Shown here in pieces: positions 16,514 through 25,565 of a DNA stretch of 41,798 bases. Source of the stretch: Pseudomonadota bacterium (lineage in GTDB: Bacteria > Desulfobacterota > Binatia > UBA12015); the NCBI GenBank assembly GCA_005777805.1, contig SXLG01000158.1:1-41798 (forward strand), read 5' to 3'. The stretch's first letter is position 1, and the number at the start of each line of letters is the position of its first letter. The position numbers were made by a program, and so were the translations under genes. A model generated the notes under the pieces. That model did not search any database. It was given only the letters and a program-made list of their open reading frames with translations, and was not told where the DNA came from.

Positions 16514-17586
16514 TCAAACTCCGTCGCGCCGCGCACGCTGCGCCCCGTGTGGCGGTGAGGGGCCACACCGCCCACAGGCCGGTCGCGTCGCGATCATGCT
16601 GAGCGGCAGCGAGGCATAACGGCAGAAGCAGCGGCCCGTCATACGACCCCCGACCAGCGTCTCGATGAGCCGCCGGCCGGCCCGGGTCGCGCGCACGAAT
16701 CGAAACGGTGCCGGCAGTCCGTCGATGAAGGCCGGGTCGGGGTAGAACAGGCGGTAGCGCACGGAACGGGGCCGCAAATGCCGAAGATGCAGTCCGGCAG
16801 CGCGCAACGCCCGGGCGTACTCCATGTAGGTGTAGATGTGTTCGTTGATGCCGGCTTCGACTTCCACGTTCCGCGGCCGGCGTTCCTTGATCGCGACCTT
16901 CTTGACGGGCTCGCTGACGAACGCGAACGAGCCACCTGGCCGCAGCACGCGGGCGACCTCGCGCGCCAGTGCCGGAAGGTTCGAGGAATGATGAAGGGTC
17001 GCGCTGCTGACGACGTGATCGGCCCAGGCATCGGGCAGCGGTAGGCGATGGAGGTCGCAGCAGGGCCGCTCGAGCCAGATGCGGTGGGCGCCCATATAAA
17101 ATCGGTGGTCTCGAGTCCGAGCCAGCGCTTGGTCAGGACATCGACCGCCACGACCTCGGCGGCGCGCCCCATCGTCGCCAGCAAGCGGCTCGACCAGCAA
17201 CGGCCAGCACCGAGGTCGATCACGCGCTTGCCTGTGAAATCGATCTCCTCGGAGAGCTGAAAAAAATCGGGGGCGACGTGCAGCCGGGGCTCATGCGGGT
17301 AGGCCGGCAGTGCCATCATGGTGAGTGCCTGATCGTCGCCGAGTGGTCCGGCGAGCTGCTCCCAGCCGCGGATTTCGCTGGCGATCACGGCATCTGCGGG
17401 ATCGAGCAGATGGACGATGCCTTTCTCGATCCGGTACTCGCGGCAGCACGGGGTGCAGAAGAGCGCGCCCTCGCGCACCTCGACCGCGTCTGCGTGCGCG
17501 ACCGTCAATCCATCCAGAGGCAGCCGACAGGTGGGGCAGAGAAGTTGGGCGGCAAGCGCGGCCTTGATAGCGGCCCCTGCTACCAC
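16514..17586 (-). pseudogene. Frameshifted zinc-ribbon SAM methyltransferase
   Basis: The gene begins with a Trm112-like zinc ribbon: LLCPTCRLPL and, about 25 residues on, LFCTPCCREYRIEKGIVHLL, giving four cysteines. The methyltransferase fold follows with KRVIDLGAGRCWSSRLL and VAVDVLTKRWLGLETTDF. At the four-base A run at 17098-17101 (T run on the coding strand) the frame slips. One extra base would join DF to YMGAHRIWLERPCCDLHRLP, then LHHSSNLPALAREVARVLRP and the C-terminal part in the second frame. The GTG at 17586 is the best start since further upstream would enter the divergent MBL gene. The second frame runs on through a hairpin repeat to 16514, so the native stop may also be lost. 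Its family includes sugar or lipid methyltransferases of surface-glycan loci. A homopolymer sequencing error is possible. Confidence 0.7.
16527..16557 (+). repeat. Hairpin repeat, copy 2
   Basis: Second copy of the hairpin at 16453-16483, with the same stems (16527-16532 with 16552-16557; 16534-16537 with 16546-16549) and an 8-base loop of different sequence. The single stem change turns an A-U into a G-U pair if read as plus-strand RNA, and would be a C-A mismatch on the other strand. It lies inside the run-on 3' end of the frameshifted methyltransferase gene. Confidence 0.5.
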
Positions 17587-17670
17587 GGATCTCGGCCCCG
17601 CAGCGTCCGCGAGCGACCTCCGGGACGAGCCGGAGTTGCGTCGCGGGCCGGCGCTATGCGAGGGCGGACC

Positions 17671-18681
17671 ATGAAGAGGATTCTGGTCGGATTCCTGATC
17701 GTCACCGGGCTCGCGCTCGCCCTGGCCGCAGGTGGACTTGTGCAGGCGCACCTGGCCCTGCGCGAGCGGCGATCACCTTTGCCGGAAATCGGGGCGGTCG
17801 GGCCGGCGCTCGAGGCCGATGTCGATCTCCCCGTGCGCCTGTCGTGGATCAACTCCGCGAGTCAGGATATGCCGCGCTCGGCGGTGCTCGATCCGGGCAC
17901 CGACCCCGAGCCCGAGGCGCCCTACCGCATGAGCCATCCCGCCTTCGTGCTCGAGTGGGCCGACGGGCGCCGGCTCCTGATTGACACCGGAATGGGTCCC
18001 GACCTGGCGCGGGATTTCGGCGGGCCGGCCGAAACCTTTGCAGGCGCGTCACCGATCGAGCCGCACGCCGCGGTCGCGACCGTGCTCGCCCGTCGCGCGG
18101 CCCCGCCGAGTGGAGTGCTCCTCTCTCACCTCCACAGCGATCACGTCGATGGCGTCAAGGAGCTCTGCGCCGGGCGCGTGCGGCCGTTGCCCGTGTTCGC
18201 CGGGCCAGCCCAGATGGAACATGTCAACTATACCACGCGACCCGGCGTCGCGATCCTGGAGGGGGCCGGCTGCGTCGAACGCACGGCGCTTGCCGGCGCG
18301 GGTCCGCTTTACGCGGTGCCGGGATTCCCCGGCGTGCGGGTGATCGAGGCGGGCGGGCACACGCCCGGCAGTCAGATCGTGGTGGCGGCGCTCGGCGCTG
18401 GCCCGGGTGGAGCCCGGCAGCGTTGGGCCTTCACCGGCGACATCGTGAATGCGCTCGACGGTATTCGTTTCGACGTGCCCAAGCCGTGGCTCTACTCGAC
18501 TCTGCTCGTCCCCGAGGATGGCCCCCGTTTGAGCGCACTCCGGCACTGGCTGCGCGCGTTGCACCAGGACCAGGGCTTCGGCCTGCTCGTGCCCCATGAC
18601 GAGCGGGCGATCGACGCGAGCGGCATCGGGTCCTGGGCAGGCCCCGGAGAGGGTTGGACACAGCCGGCGCCCGGGCGATAG
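17671..18681 (+). CDS. Membrane-anchored or secreted metallo-beta-lactamase-fold hydrolase
   Basis: Protein of 336 aa with an N-terminal signal or anchor segment (MKRILVGFLIVTGLALALAA) and then an MBL fold. The metal-binding motif is SHLHSDHVDG (HLHSDH at 153-158), preceded by LLIDTGMGPD (103-111). A further histidine is in EAGGHTPGSQ, the acidic bridging ligand in FTGDIVN and the last histidine in LVPHDERA. This set matches the dinuclear-zinc lactonase and AHL-lactonase-like group rather than true beta-lactamases. The ATG at 17671 is preferred over one at 17656 because it starts right at the basic n-region. Its stop is 10 bases before the amidase start, so the two are likely co-transcribed. 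The substrate is unknown; a lactone or ester is inferred. Confidence 0.8.
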   Translation: MKRILVGFLIVTGLALALAAGGLVQAHLALRERRSPLPEIGAVGPALEADVDLPVRLSWINSASQDMPRSAVLDPGTDPEPEAPYRMSHPAFVLEWADGRRLLIDTGMGPDLARDFGGPAETFAGASPIEPHAAVATVLARRAAPPSGVLLSHLHSDHVDGVKELCAGRVRPLPVFAGPAQMEHVNYTTRPGVAILEGAGCVERTALAGAGPLYAVPGFPGVRVIEAGGHTPGSQIVVAALGAGPGGARQRWAFTGDIVNALDGIRFDVPKPWLYSTLLVPEDGPRLSALRHWLRALHQDQGFGLLVPHDERAIDASGIGSWAGPGEGWTQPAPGR

Positions 18682-18691
18682 CTTCCGCCCC

Positions 18692-20125
18692 ATGTCGAAG
18701 AACCCGCTCTCTCTCGATCTCTGCGGACAGGCGGAGCTCGTCCGCCAGGGAAAAATTTCACCCGGGGAGCTGGTCGAACTCGCGCTCGCCCGGGCCGCGA
18801 CGATCGGGGCCGAGCTCGGCGTGTTCGCGACGCCCCTCTTCGACAAGGCCCGGGCACAGGCGCGTGCCGGGAAGCTGCCGGCCGGCCCCTTCCACGGCGT
18901 GCCCTTCGTGCTCAAGGACATCGGCGGCGAGTCCGAGGGCGACCCCTACGGCGGCGGAATGGGCGCACTCAAGCGTGCCGGTTACGTCGCCCCGGCGGAT
19001 TCATTCTTTACCGCCCGCTTGCGCGCCGCGGGCCTGTGCTTCATCGGTCGTTCGATCGCGCCCGAGCTTGGCATCGTGCCGGTCTCGGAACCCGAGGCGT
19101 GGGGGCCGGCACGCAACCCCTGGAACCCCGAGCACTCGCCGGGCGGTTCGAGCGGGGGAGCGGCGGCCGCGGTCGCAGCCGGCATCGTCGCCGCGGCACA
19201 CGCCAGCGACGGGGGCGGTTCGATTCGGATCCCGGCGAGCCATTGCGGGCTGGTCGGGCTCAAACCCTCGCGTGGCCGCACCTCGTTTGGCCCGGGCGCA
19301 GGCGAGCGCTGGGGGGGCTTCAGCAACGAGGGATTCGTCACGCGCAGTGTTCGCGACTCGGCGACGTTGCTCGATCTGGTCTCGGGCGCGCGGCCCGGCG
19401 ATCCCTACACCGCGCCACCGCTGGTCCGGCCGCTCAAGGAATCGCTCGACGCGGGGGCACGGCTCAAGATCGGGATCATGACCCACGGTCCGCGCCAGCA
19501 GGCCGTCGATCCAGAATGCGCCCGGGCGGCAGAGATCGCCGCGCGCGCCCTCGGCGCACTGGGCCATCGCGTCGAGCCGGGATTCCCGCGCGCGCTGGAT
19601 GACTCGAGTGGCATCCAGGCCTTTGTCACGGTGGTCGCCGCCAGCGTCGCACGCGCGCTCGAGGCGTGGGGCCAGACGATCGGCCGTACGCTCGGTCCCG
19701 AGGATGTCGAGCCGCTCACCTGGGCTCTCGCTCAGAGCGCGCGCTCGCGCGGCGTCACCGACTATATCGCGGCGGTCGAGGCCTCGCATCGTCACGGCCG
19801 GGCGCTTGCCGCGTGGTGGAGCGACGAGGGTTTCGATCTGCTGCTCACGCCGACCTGTGCGGCACCGCCACCGCGCGTGGGTGAACTCGAGCAGTCGCGC
19901 GAGGAGCCCTTCACGCCCTTCATCAAGGCCGCGCCCTACGGCGTGTTCACCTCGGCCTTCAACCAGTCGGGCCAGCCGGCGATCTCGCTGCCGGTGCATC
20001 GGACCCCTTCCGGGCTGCCCGTCGGGGCGCAGCTCGTTGCGGCATATGGCCGGGAGGACATCCTCCTCTCGGTTGCCGCCGAACTCGAGCAGGCGCTCGG
20101 CTGGGACGAGCAGCGCGCGTTCTGA
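18692..20125 (+). CDS. Amidase signature family hydrolase (NylA-like)
   Basis: Predicted cytoplasmic amidase of 477 aa using a Ser-cisSer-Lys triad. The Lys is K75 in PFVLKDIGG. The Gly/Ser-rich signature SPGGSSGGAAAAVAAG includes the cis-Ser S153, and the nucleophile is S177 in ASDGGGSIRIPAS. The 24-residue spacing between the two serines is that of the family. The DGGGSIRIPAS-xx-GLVGLKPSRGR stretch is closest to 6-aminohexanoate cyclic-dimer hydrolase-type amidases, as opposed to GatA, where DTGGSIR is usual. GatA is also unlikely because no GatB or GatC gene is near. The ATG at 18692 follows the MBL gene after ten bases. Natural substrate unknown; cyclic or linear amides are possible. Confidence 0.85.
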   Translation: MSKNPLSLDLCGQAELVRQGKISPGELVELALARAATIGAELGVFATPLFDKARAQARAGKLPAGPFHGVPFVLKDIGGESEGDPYGGGMGALKRAGYVAPADSFFTARLRAAGLCFIGRSIAPELGIVPVSEPEAWGPARNPWNPEHSPGGSSGGAAAAVAAGIVAAAHASDGGGSIRIPASHCGLVGLKPSRGRTSFGPGAGERWGGFSNEGFVTRSVRDSATLLDLVSGARPGDPYTAPPLVRPLKESLDAGARLKIGIMTHGPRQQAVDPECARAAEIAARALGALGHRVEPGFPRALDDSSGIQAFVTVVAASVARALEAWGQTIGRTLGPEDVEPLTWALAQSARSRGVTDYIAAVEASHRHGRALAAWWSDEGFDLLLTPTCAAPPPRVGELEQSREEPFTPFIKAAPYGVFTSAFNQSGQPAISLPVHRTPSGLPVGAQLVAAYGREDILLSVAAELEQALGWDEQRAF

Positions 20126-20276
20126 ACCCGCCGCGTCCGACCTTTCGCGGTTGGGGCGGCGGCACCCGGATGCGTCGGGTGTCGTGAGGCGCGCGTCTCT
20201 TCGCGTCGGCGCGGCGGCAACAGAGTAATGACGTGCTGCGTGCGACTTGCTCGCCGGGACGCTAGGCCGCCGGCAG

Positions 20277-20753
20277 ATGAGCACCTCGCCTGACCTCGCG
20301 CCGCACCGCAACCGGTTTGCAGTTCTGCCGCCCGAGCGCGCGGCGCGCTGGCTCGAAACCTTTCCCCCGCTGGACCCGCCGACGCTTGGCTCGGTGCTCG
20401 GCTTGCGCACCGAGGAAGTCCGCCTCGACTACGCGCGCTTGCGGCTGCCCTACCGTCCCGATCTGATCCAGCCGGCGGGCGTTGTCCACGGCGGCGCGAT
20501 CGCGACCCTGATCGACACCGTGGTCGTACCCGCGCTGGCCAGCCCCTACGAGAGCTTCCCGCAATTGCTGACGATCGACCTGCAGATCCAGTTCATGGCG
20601 GCTCTGCGCGGCGAGGATGCCATCGCCGAGGGCTGGATCGTCAAACGTGGCCGCTCGATCGCTTTCTGCCGGGCCGAAGTGCTCGCGGCATCGGGCGAGT
20701 TGGTCGCCACCGGCACGCTGACCTACCGGGTTCGTTCGCGCGACGCGGCCTGA
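20277..20753 (+). CDS. Hotdog-fold thioesterase, PaaI-like
   Basis: Small protein of 158 aa with the hotdog fold of acyl-CoA thioesterases. The core motif QPAGVVHGGAIATLIDTVV is the PaaI/YigI-type H-G-G-x-x-x-x-x-D segment, with G-H-G-G-like VVHGG and the downstream Asp acting in thioester hydrolysis. It is followed by the central strand TIDLQIQFMAAL and the C-terminal KRGRSIAFCRAEVLA. The ATG at 20277 is taken because the frame upstream is short and has no better start; the spacing to the amidase stop is 151 bases, so it may have its own promoter. Substrate is an acyl- or aryl-acyl-CoA by family analogy. Confidence 0.85.
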   Translation: MSTSPDLAPHRNRFAVLPPERAARWLETFPPLDPPTLGSVLGLRTEEVRLDYARLRLPYRPDLIQPAGVVHGGAIATLIDTVVVPALASPYESFPQLLTIDLQIQFMAALRGEDAIAEGWIVKRGRSIAFCRAEVLAASGELVATGTLTYRVRSRDAA

Positions 20754-20878
20754 CGCCCCGGGTCGCGCCCCCCGGGCCGGGGAATGCCGTCGTCGATGGA
20801 TCGCCGGAGTGTCGCAAACGGCCCCTTCCTCGACGCCACGCTGCCGTGCAAGAGTCAGAGCGTGAAGGGCGGGATGCC

Positions 20879-22174
20879 ATGAATAAACCTTGCTTTGCGT
20901 CTCCTTGGGAGGGCAGCGCCCGCGTGGCGCCACCCGCTGTGCGGGCGGGCGTCTTTCTCGTGGCGTTCGCCCTCTCCGGGGCGGCAGCGGCGACTCCGCT
21001 GCGGCCCTTTCCGCAGCACACGAGTTACGCCGCCGGGACGATCCGGCCAGCACACCTGTCGCAGGCCCAGCAGGACGACGATGTGCGGGCCTATTACGAC
21101 GCCTGGAAGGCGGACTTCCTGATTGCTGCGGGAACCAATGGCGCGGGTCAGCCGCTCTTTCGGATCTCGCTTGGCAGCGCCGCTTCCGACGTCACGGTCT
21201 CGGAGGGGCAAGGCTACGGCATGATGATCGTTGCCCATCTTGCCGGATACGATCCCGACGCACAGCAGATCTTCGACGGCCTGTGGCGCTTCAGCCGCGA
21301 GCACCCGAGCGACATCGACGGCCGGCTCATGGCCTGGCGTGTGCCGCCTGACCCGGCCGGAAACGACAGCGCCTTCGATGGTGACGCGGATATTGCCTAC
21401 GGTCTGCTGCTCGCTGCTGCCCAATGGGGAAACGAAGGACCGATCGACTACGCGACCGACGCCGCGACGGTGCTCGCCGGCCTCCTCGAGTCCACGATCG
21501 GCCCCGAGAGCGACCTCCCGCTGCTCGGTGACTGGGTCGATCCCGACGGGTCGCGCTACAGCCAGTGGACGACCCGTTCCTCTGACTTCATGCCAGGGCA
21601 CTTCCGTGCCTTCGCGAGAGCCAGCTCCGAGACGCGATGGAGCCAGGTCATTGCCGCTGTTCAGACTTCAGTCACCCAGTTGCAGGCGAAGCAGTCGAGG
21701 CAATCCGGCTTGCTGCCGGACTTCCTCCGCCTTGCCGGCAGGAGAACCCGGACGGCGAAACCCGCGCCACCGTATTTTCTGGAAGGTCCCTTCGACGGTG
21801 CGTTCTACTACAACGCAGGTCGGGCGCCGTGGCGGCTTGGGGTTGATGCCCTGATCAGCGGTGATCCGGTTTCGGCGGCGCAGGTGCAGAAGATGAGCCG
21901 TTTCGCTGCGACGACTGCTGGTGGCGATCCGCTGGCGCTGCGCGCCGGCTATCGCCTCAACGGCAAGCCCCTTCCGGAAACCGACTATTTCACCATCTTC
22001 TTCGCAGCGCCCCTCGGCGTGGCCGCGATGGCGGATCCGGCGGCGGGCGCCTGGCTCGAGGCGATCTACGACCAGGTTCGCACGCGGCACGAAGACTACT
22101 TCGAGGACAGCATCGCACTTCTCTCCCTGCTGGTTTTGACCGGCAACTGGTTTGATCCGACTCTCCCGCAGTAG
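20879..22174 (+). CDS. Secreted glycoside hydrolase family 8 (endoglucanase-like)
   Basis: Predicted inverting endo-beta-1,4-glucanase of 431 aa with an N-terminal export signal (hydrophobic core VFLVAFALSGAAAA, residues 25-38). GH8 hallmarks are VSEGQGYGMM (general-acid E109), the DxxW-like segment IFDGLWRFSR, and AFDGDADIAYGLLLAAAQWG, where the acidic cluster binds substrate. These match BcsZ and bacterial endoglucanases. The ATG at 20879 has an AAGGGCGGGA stretch a few bases upstream. No cellulose-synthase genes (bcsA/B/C) are visible in the window, so it could act on environmental cellulose or on the local surface glycan rather than in cellulose secretion. It converges with the GH36 gene across a 94-base gap that holds only a weak 5-bp hairpin near 22182-22199. 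Confidence 0.9.
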   Translation: MNKPCFASPWEGSARVAPPAVRAGVFLVAFALSGAAAATPLRPFPQHTSYAAGTIRPAHLSQAQQDDDVRAYYDAWKADFLIAAGTNGAGQPLFRISLGSAASDVTVSEGQGYGMMIVAHLAGYDPDAQQIFDGLWRFSREHPSDIDGRLMAWRVPPDPAGNDSAFDGDADIAYGLLLAAAQWGNEGPIDYATDAATVLAGLLESTIGPESDLPLLGDWVDPDGSRYSQWTTRSSDFMPGHFRAFARASSETRWSQVIAAVQTSVTQLQAKQSRQSGLLPDFLRLAGRRTRTAKPAPPYFLEGPFDGAFYYNAGRAPWRLGVDALISGDPVSAAQVQKMSRFAATTAGGDPLALRAGYRLNGKPLPETDYFTIFFAAPLGVAAMADPAAGAWLEAIYDQVRTRHEDYFEDSIALLSLLVLTGNWFDPTLPQ

Positions 22175-22268
22175 GTCTTGGGCCGCGCTCCGCAGCGGCG
22201 CTCGAGTGAAACGGTCGGGAGCGGGCTCGCCTCGTGAACACCGGTAGCAGCATTCCGGGCGGTGGCCC

Positions 22269-24044
22269 TCAGACCAGCGCGCCACGCATGAGGTCGACCC
22301 TCGTCCGGCGTGTCGCGCCCGTGGCCCCGGGCGCAAGGAGACCCGGATGATCGGTGCCAGCCCAGACCCCGATTGCCTCTGCAGGGTGCCCGGCGCGTGC
22401 CGCCGCGTCACTGGCGCGCGCCTCCACCAGCAGCGCATCGAATTCGGCGCGTTCGCGCTCGCCGAGCAGGGCCAGGTCGTCGCTCAGGACGCAGAGGCCA
22501 CCCGAGCGCGCGACGATCGCTGACCAGGCGCGAATCTGATCGTCTGCGAGGCGCGTCACCGTGCGCCGCAGCATCAGGCAGTCGGGGTCGTTGAGCCAGA
22601 GCCGGCGGTGCATGAAGCTGCGCAGGACCGTCTGGACCAGCGCGTTGCGCGTCGCGGGCTGAGTTCGTGCGTAGCCGGGAAGCGGGCCCGGGTTGTCGGG
22701 GCCGAGCCCGTCGACGTCCCAGGCCGGTGCAACATCGGCGCCGATGCGCATGGCGTCGACCACACCGACGCAGGGCAGGAGCGGCGCCCCGCAACCGAGC
22801 AGGAAGGGTTCGTCGCCGGCGCCGCGACGGATGGCGTCGTAGCCGGCGCGCACGCGCTCGGCCGGCGTGCGCGCGGCGTCGGCATAGACGCCGGGCAGGC
22901 GCGGCGCGAAGGTGAAATCGAGCTTGAGATAGCTGTAACCCATGCCGACGAGCGCCCGGGCGGTCGCCGCCAGATGGTCCTCTACTTCCGGACGGGTCGT
23001 ATCGAGGGTGAGCATCAGACCGCCCAGTCCGCCGCCCCAGATCGGATTGATCATGCCGATCAGCGGGTTTCCGTCGGCGTCGTGGGCGAGCCACTCGGGG
23101 TGGTCGCGCGCGACTGTCGAGTCGGGAGCGACGAGAAAAGGCGCAAGCCAGATTCCCGGACGCAGGCCGGCTGCGTGAATCTCGCTGGCGAGCTGGGCGA
23201 TGGGGCTCTGGAAGCGCTCTCCGGGGTGGAGCCAGTCGCCGATCGTGCGCTGATAGCCATCGTCGATCTGGAAAACGTCAAGCGGCCAGTCGGGCGCGCG
23301 CGCGAGATTCGCGCGGACGTCGGCCTCGGTGACGTCCGCGAAGTAATGGTACCAGGAGCACCAGCCGGTGACGAAACCGGCATTTGTCCGAGCGCGGCTA
23401 TTCCGGCCGACGGTGCTAGCCCACTCGAGGAGAAGCTCGTGGGTCGAGGCCCCGCTCGCGTGGACGACGTCGTGCAGGGCGATCGCAGCACCGGGGGCCA
23501 GCGTGATTTCCCCGAGGAACGCTTCGACCACGAGTTCGATACCGCCCGCCGTCTCGCGTAGCCGGATCGTGCCGTCGTGCCGTGTGCCGCTGGCGAAGCC
23601 AATCAGCAGCGGCTGCGCCTCTCCACGGCGCAGCACCGTCACGCCCTCCGAGCGGATCTCGTTCGCTTGATGGACGGGCCGTTCGTCGGCGTTGTGCGCG
23701 GCGTGGAAGGCGTCGGGCAGGGTGCTTTGCCACGACGGATCACGCGCGAGGCCGAAGGTCGCGACGTCGACGACACTCCACGATTGCAGACCGTGGCGCA
23801 GCATCCGCAGTGCTTCGCCCGGCCGCCCGAGGGATTGCACGAGTGCGATCGAACGCACGCGGCGCGGCTCCGATCCAGAATTGCGGATGGACCAGCAGAT
23901 ACGACCGGGGTGGAGCTCGACGCTCAGCTCGAAGCCGCCTAGCCCGAGTGGCCCCGTACCGATCCGATGCTCGACCCCGCCCGGTTCCAGGCGCAAGCAC
24001 TCCGGCTGCAGGGCCAACGCGGCCGTCACCACGGCACCCGACAC
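22269..24044 (-). CDS. Alpha-galactosidase-like glycoside hydrolase family 36
   Basis: Protein of about 591 aa. A beta-rich N-terminal domain (HGLQSWSVVDV and beyond) leads to a TIM barrel with WCSWYHYFADVTEADVRANL and the GH36 sequence DVFQIDDGYQRTIGDW. The nucleophile Asp is in GYSYLKLDFTFAP, and the acid/base Asp in MRIGADVAPAW. These are clan GH-D signatures of retaining alpha-galactosidases, including raffinose-type and plant seed-imbibition-like members. There is no signal peptide, so it would act in the cytoplasm on imported sugars. The start is uncertain: the GTG at 24044 is 40 bases from the helicase stop and gives a sensible N-terminus, but the frame is open upstream into the helicase gene. 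Its likely partner genes for sugar uptake are not nearby. Confidence 0.85.
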   Translation of the reverse strand: MSGAVVTAALALQPECLRLEPGGVEHRIGTGPLGLGGFELSVELHPGRICWSIRNSGSEPRRVRSIALVQSLGRPGEALRMLRHGLQSWSVVDVATFGLARDPSWQSTLPDAFHAAHNADERPVHQANEIRSEGVTVLRRGEAQPLLIGFASGTRHDGTIRLRETAGGIELVVEAFLGEITLAPGAAIALHDVVHASGASTHELLLEWASTVGRNSRARTNAGFVTGWCSWYHYFADVTEADVRANLARAPDWPLDVFQIDDGYQRTIGDWLHPGERFQSPIAQLASEIHAAGLRPGIWLAPFLVAPDSTVARDHPEWLAHDADGNPLIGMINPIWGGGLGGLMLTLDTTRPEVEDHLAATARALVGMGYSYLKLDFTFAPRLPGVYADAARTPAERVRAGYDAIRRGAGDEPFLLGCGAPLLPCVGVVDAMRIGADVAPAWDVDGLGPDNPGPLPGYARTQPATRNALVQTVLRSFMHRRLWLNDPDCLMLRRTVTRLADDQIRAWSAIVARSGGLCVLSDDLALLGERERAEFDALLVEARASDAAARAGHPAEAIGVWAGTDHPGLLAPGATGATRRTRVDLMRGALV

Positions 24045-24084
24045 CGGACGACGAGCGCAGGCGATGGCGCTGTGGGCGCGCGGC

Positions 24085-25533
24085 TCACGCTTCTCCCTCG
24101 AAGAGCTGCGCCTGGCGCGGGCGGCTCCACACACCTTGGCGGAGCTCCTCGCCAAAGGTGCGCACCCGCTCGCTGACCCGCAGGTCGCTGGGCCGGATCG
24201 GCCGCAGCAAGAGCAGATCATCGAGACGCCGGCAGCGGCTCAGCGCGACGTAGAGCTGGCCCTCGGCGAAGGCGCCGCGGCCGAGATCGAGCGCCGCCCG
24301 GTCGAGCGTCATGCCCTGCGCCTTGTGGATCGTGATCGCCCAGGCCAGCACGAGCGGCAGTTGACGGTAGGTGCCGACGACCCGGCTCACCACCCGCCCC
24401 TGTGCACGGTCGTAGTCGAAGGTCTGTTGCTCCCAGGTCACGGGCCCGACCTCGTGCACGTTGCCGGTCTCGGGGCCCCACAGGACTTCGACCAGGGCTG
24501 CCTGCGGCAAGAGTTCGACGATCCGTCCGAGTGTGCCATTGACCCAGCGGCCGCCGGGATCGTTGCGGGTGAAGAGCACCTGCGCGCCTCGGGCCAGGTG
24601 CAGGTCGAGTGGAGCGGGTAGCCGCTCCTGCGTCGGCTTGAGGTCGCCCGTGACCTCGCCGCGAAAGAGTTGCGACCGATCGGGCAGCGCCTGCAGACGC
24701 TGGCGGTTCACGCGCTCGGCGACGGCGATATGCGCGGTGAGAGTGACCCGGCCCTCGAGCACCTCGGGGTCGTCGGGCATCCAGGCCGGCACGCAACGCC
24801 GGTTGATCTCCTCGAGTGCCGCCAGCGCGGGCGAACCGCCCTCGCGCACGGCGTTGAGCAGGGTGAGGTCGCCGATTTCTTCCTGGCGGTGGACGCGTTC
24901 AAGTTCGATGCTCGCAAGCTGCAATTCTTGCCGCACGTCGTGCTGCGCGCCTTGCAGCGCGCGTGCGTCGAAGAACCACGGGCTCGGGTACTGTTCCTCG
25001 AAGAAGGCGCGCTCCTCCTCGCGGACGACCGGCGAGAGCTGGAAGAGGTCGCCGACGAGCACCATCCGCACTCCCCCGAAGGGCAACGCGCGGTGGCGGC
25101 CGTTGAGGCGCAGGAAGAGATCGACTCCATCGAGGATGTCGGCGCGCACCATCGAGATTTCGTCGATGATGACGAGGTCGAGCTTTTCGAAGACCGCGCG
25201 CTCGCGCAGGCGCCGGATGGACGAGGGGTCGATTGCGCGTGGTGGCAGGCGACAGAAGGAATGGATCGTCTGGCCACCGGCGTTGATCGCGGCGAGTCCG
25301 GTCGGGGCGAGGATGGCGACGTTCAGGTGCTCGGCCACGCTCTCGCGCAGCAAGTGGATCAGCGTCGATTTGCCGGTGCCGGCGCGGCCCGTGATGAGCA
25401 GGAGAGGGTGTGCGCCTGCCACGCCGAGCGCGGCGCGGCGGAAGCCTTCGTCGATCTCGAGGCCGCGCCGCTCGGCGGCCGCCTCGAACTCGGCCAGCAC
25501 TTCGGGCATGGCTCCAATCGCGGTGCGGGGCAT
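24085..25533 (-). CDS. Pif1-like DNA helicase (SF1B)
   Basis: Helicase of 482 aa. Walker A is GRAGTGKST (49-57). Motif Ia follows with APTGLAAINAGGQTIHSF, the Walker B DLVIIDEISM (119-128), motif III LVGDLFQLSPVV and motif IV/VI region ITIHKAQGMTLDRAALDLGR plus LYVALSRCRRLDDL. These are typical of Pif1/RecD2-like superfamily 1B helicases, which unwind DNA 5' to 3' using ATP. It carries no N-terminal nuclease and no extra C-terminal domain; the length matches short bacterial Pif1 proteins. The ATG at 25533 or an internal one at 25509 could be used. It sits 32 bases downstream of an inositol monophosphatase gene and 40 bases upstream of an alpha-galactosidase, an unusual setting for a DNA helicase. 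Confidence 0.9.
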   Translation of the reverse strand: MPRTAIGAMPEVLAEFEAAAERRGLEIDEGFRRAALGVAGAHPLLLITGRAGTGKSTLIHLLRESVAEHLNVAILAPTGLAAINAGGQTIHSFCRLPPRAIDPSSIRRLRERAVFEKLDLVIIDEISMVRADILDGVDLFLRLNGRHRALPFGGVRMVLVGDLFQLSPVVREEERAFFEEQYPSPWFFDARALQGAQHDVRQELQLASIELERVHRQEEIGDLTLLNAVREGGSPALAALEEINRRCVPAWMPDDPEVLEGRVTLTAHIAVAERVNRQRLQALPDRSQLFRGEVTGDLKPTQERLPAPLDLHLARGAQVLFTRNDPGGRWVNGTLGRIVELLPQAALVEVLWGPETGNVHEVGPVTWEQQTFDYDRAQGRVVSRVVGTYRQLPLVLAWAITIHKAQGMTLDRAALDLGRGAFAEGQLYVALSRCRRLDDLLLLRPIRPSDLRVSERVRTFGEELRQGVWSRPRQAQLFEGEA

Positions 25534-25565
25534 CGCTGGTCAAGCACCCACGAGCCGTGCGCGGC

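Noticed and set aside
12951-16619. Open frame of 1222 codons on the plus strand
   Set aside because: It runs through the GT2-GT4 gene and antisense to the glycosidase-like gene. Its product is Arg/Ala/Gly-rich without domains; long shadow frames are expected in such GC-rich DNA.
20163-20181. CACCCG/CGGGTG hairpin after the amidase gene
   Set aside because: Only six bp; not above the background of short GC hairpins.
20756-20782. CCCCGG/CCGGGG hairpin after the thioesterase gene
   Set aside because: Six bp with a 15-base loop and no T-run; expected by chance at this GC content.
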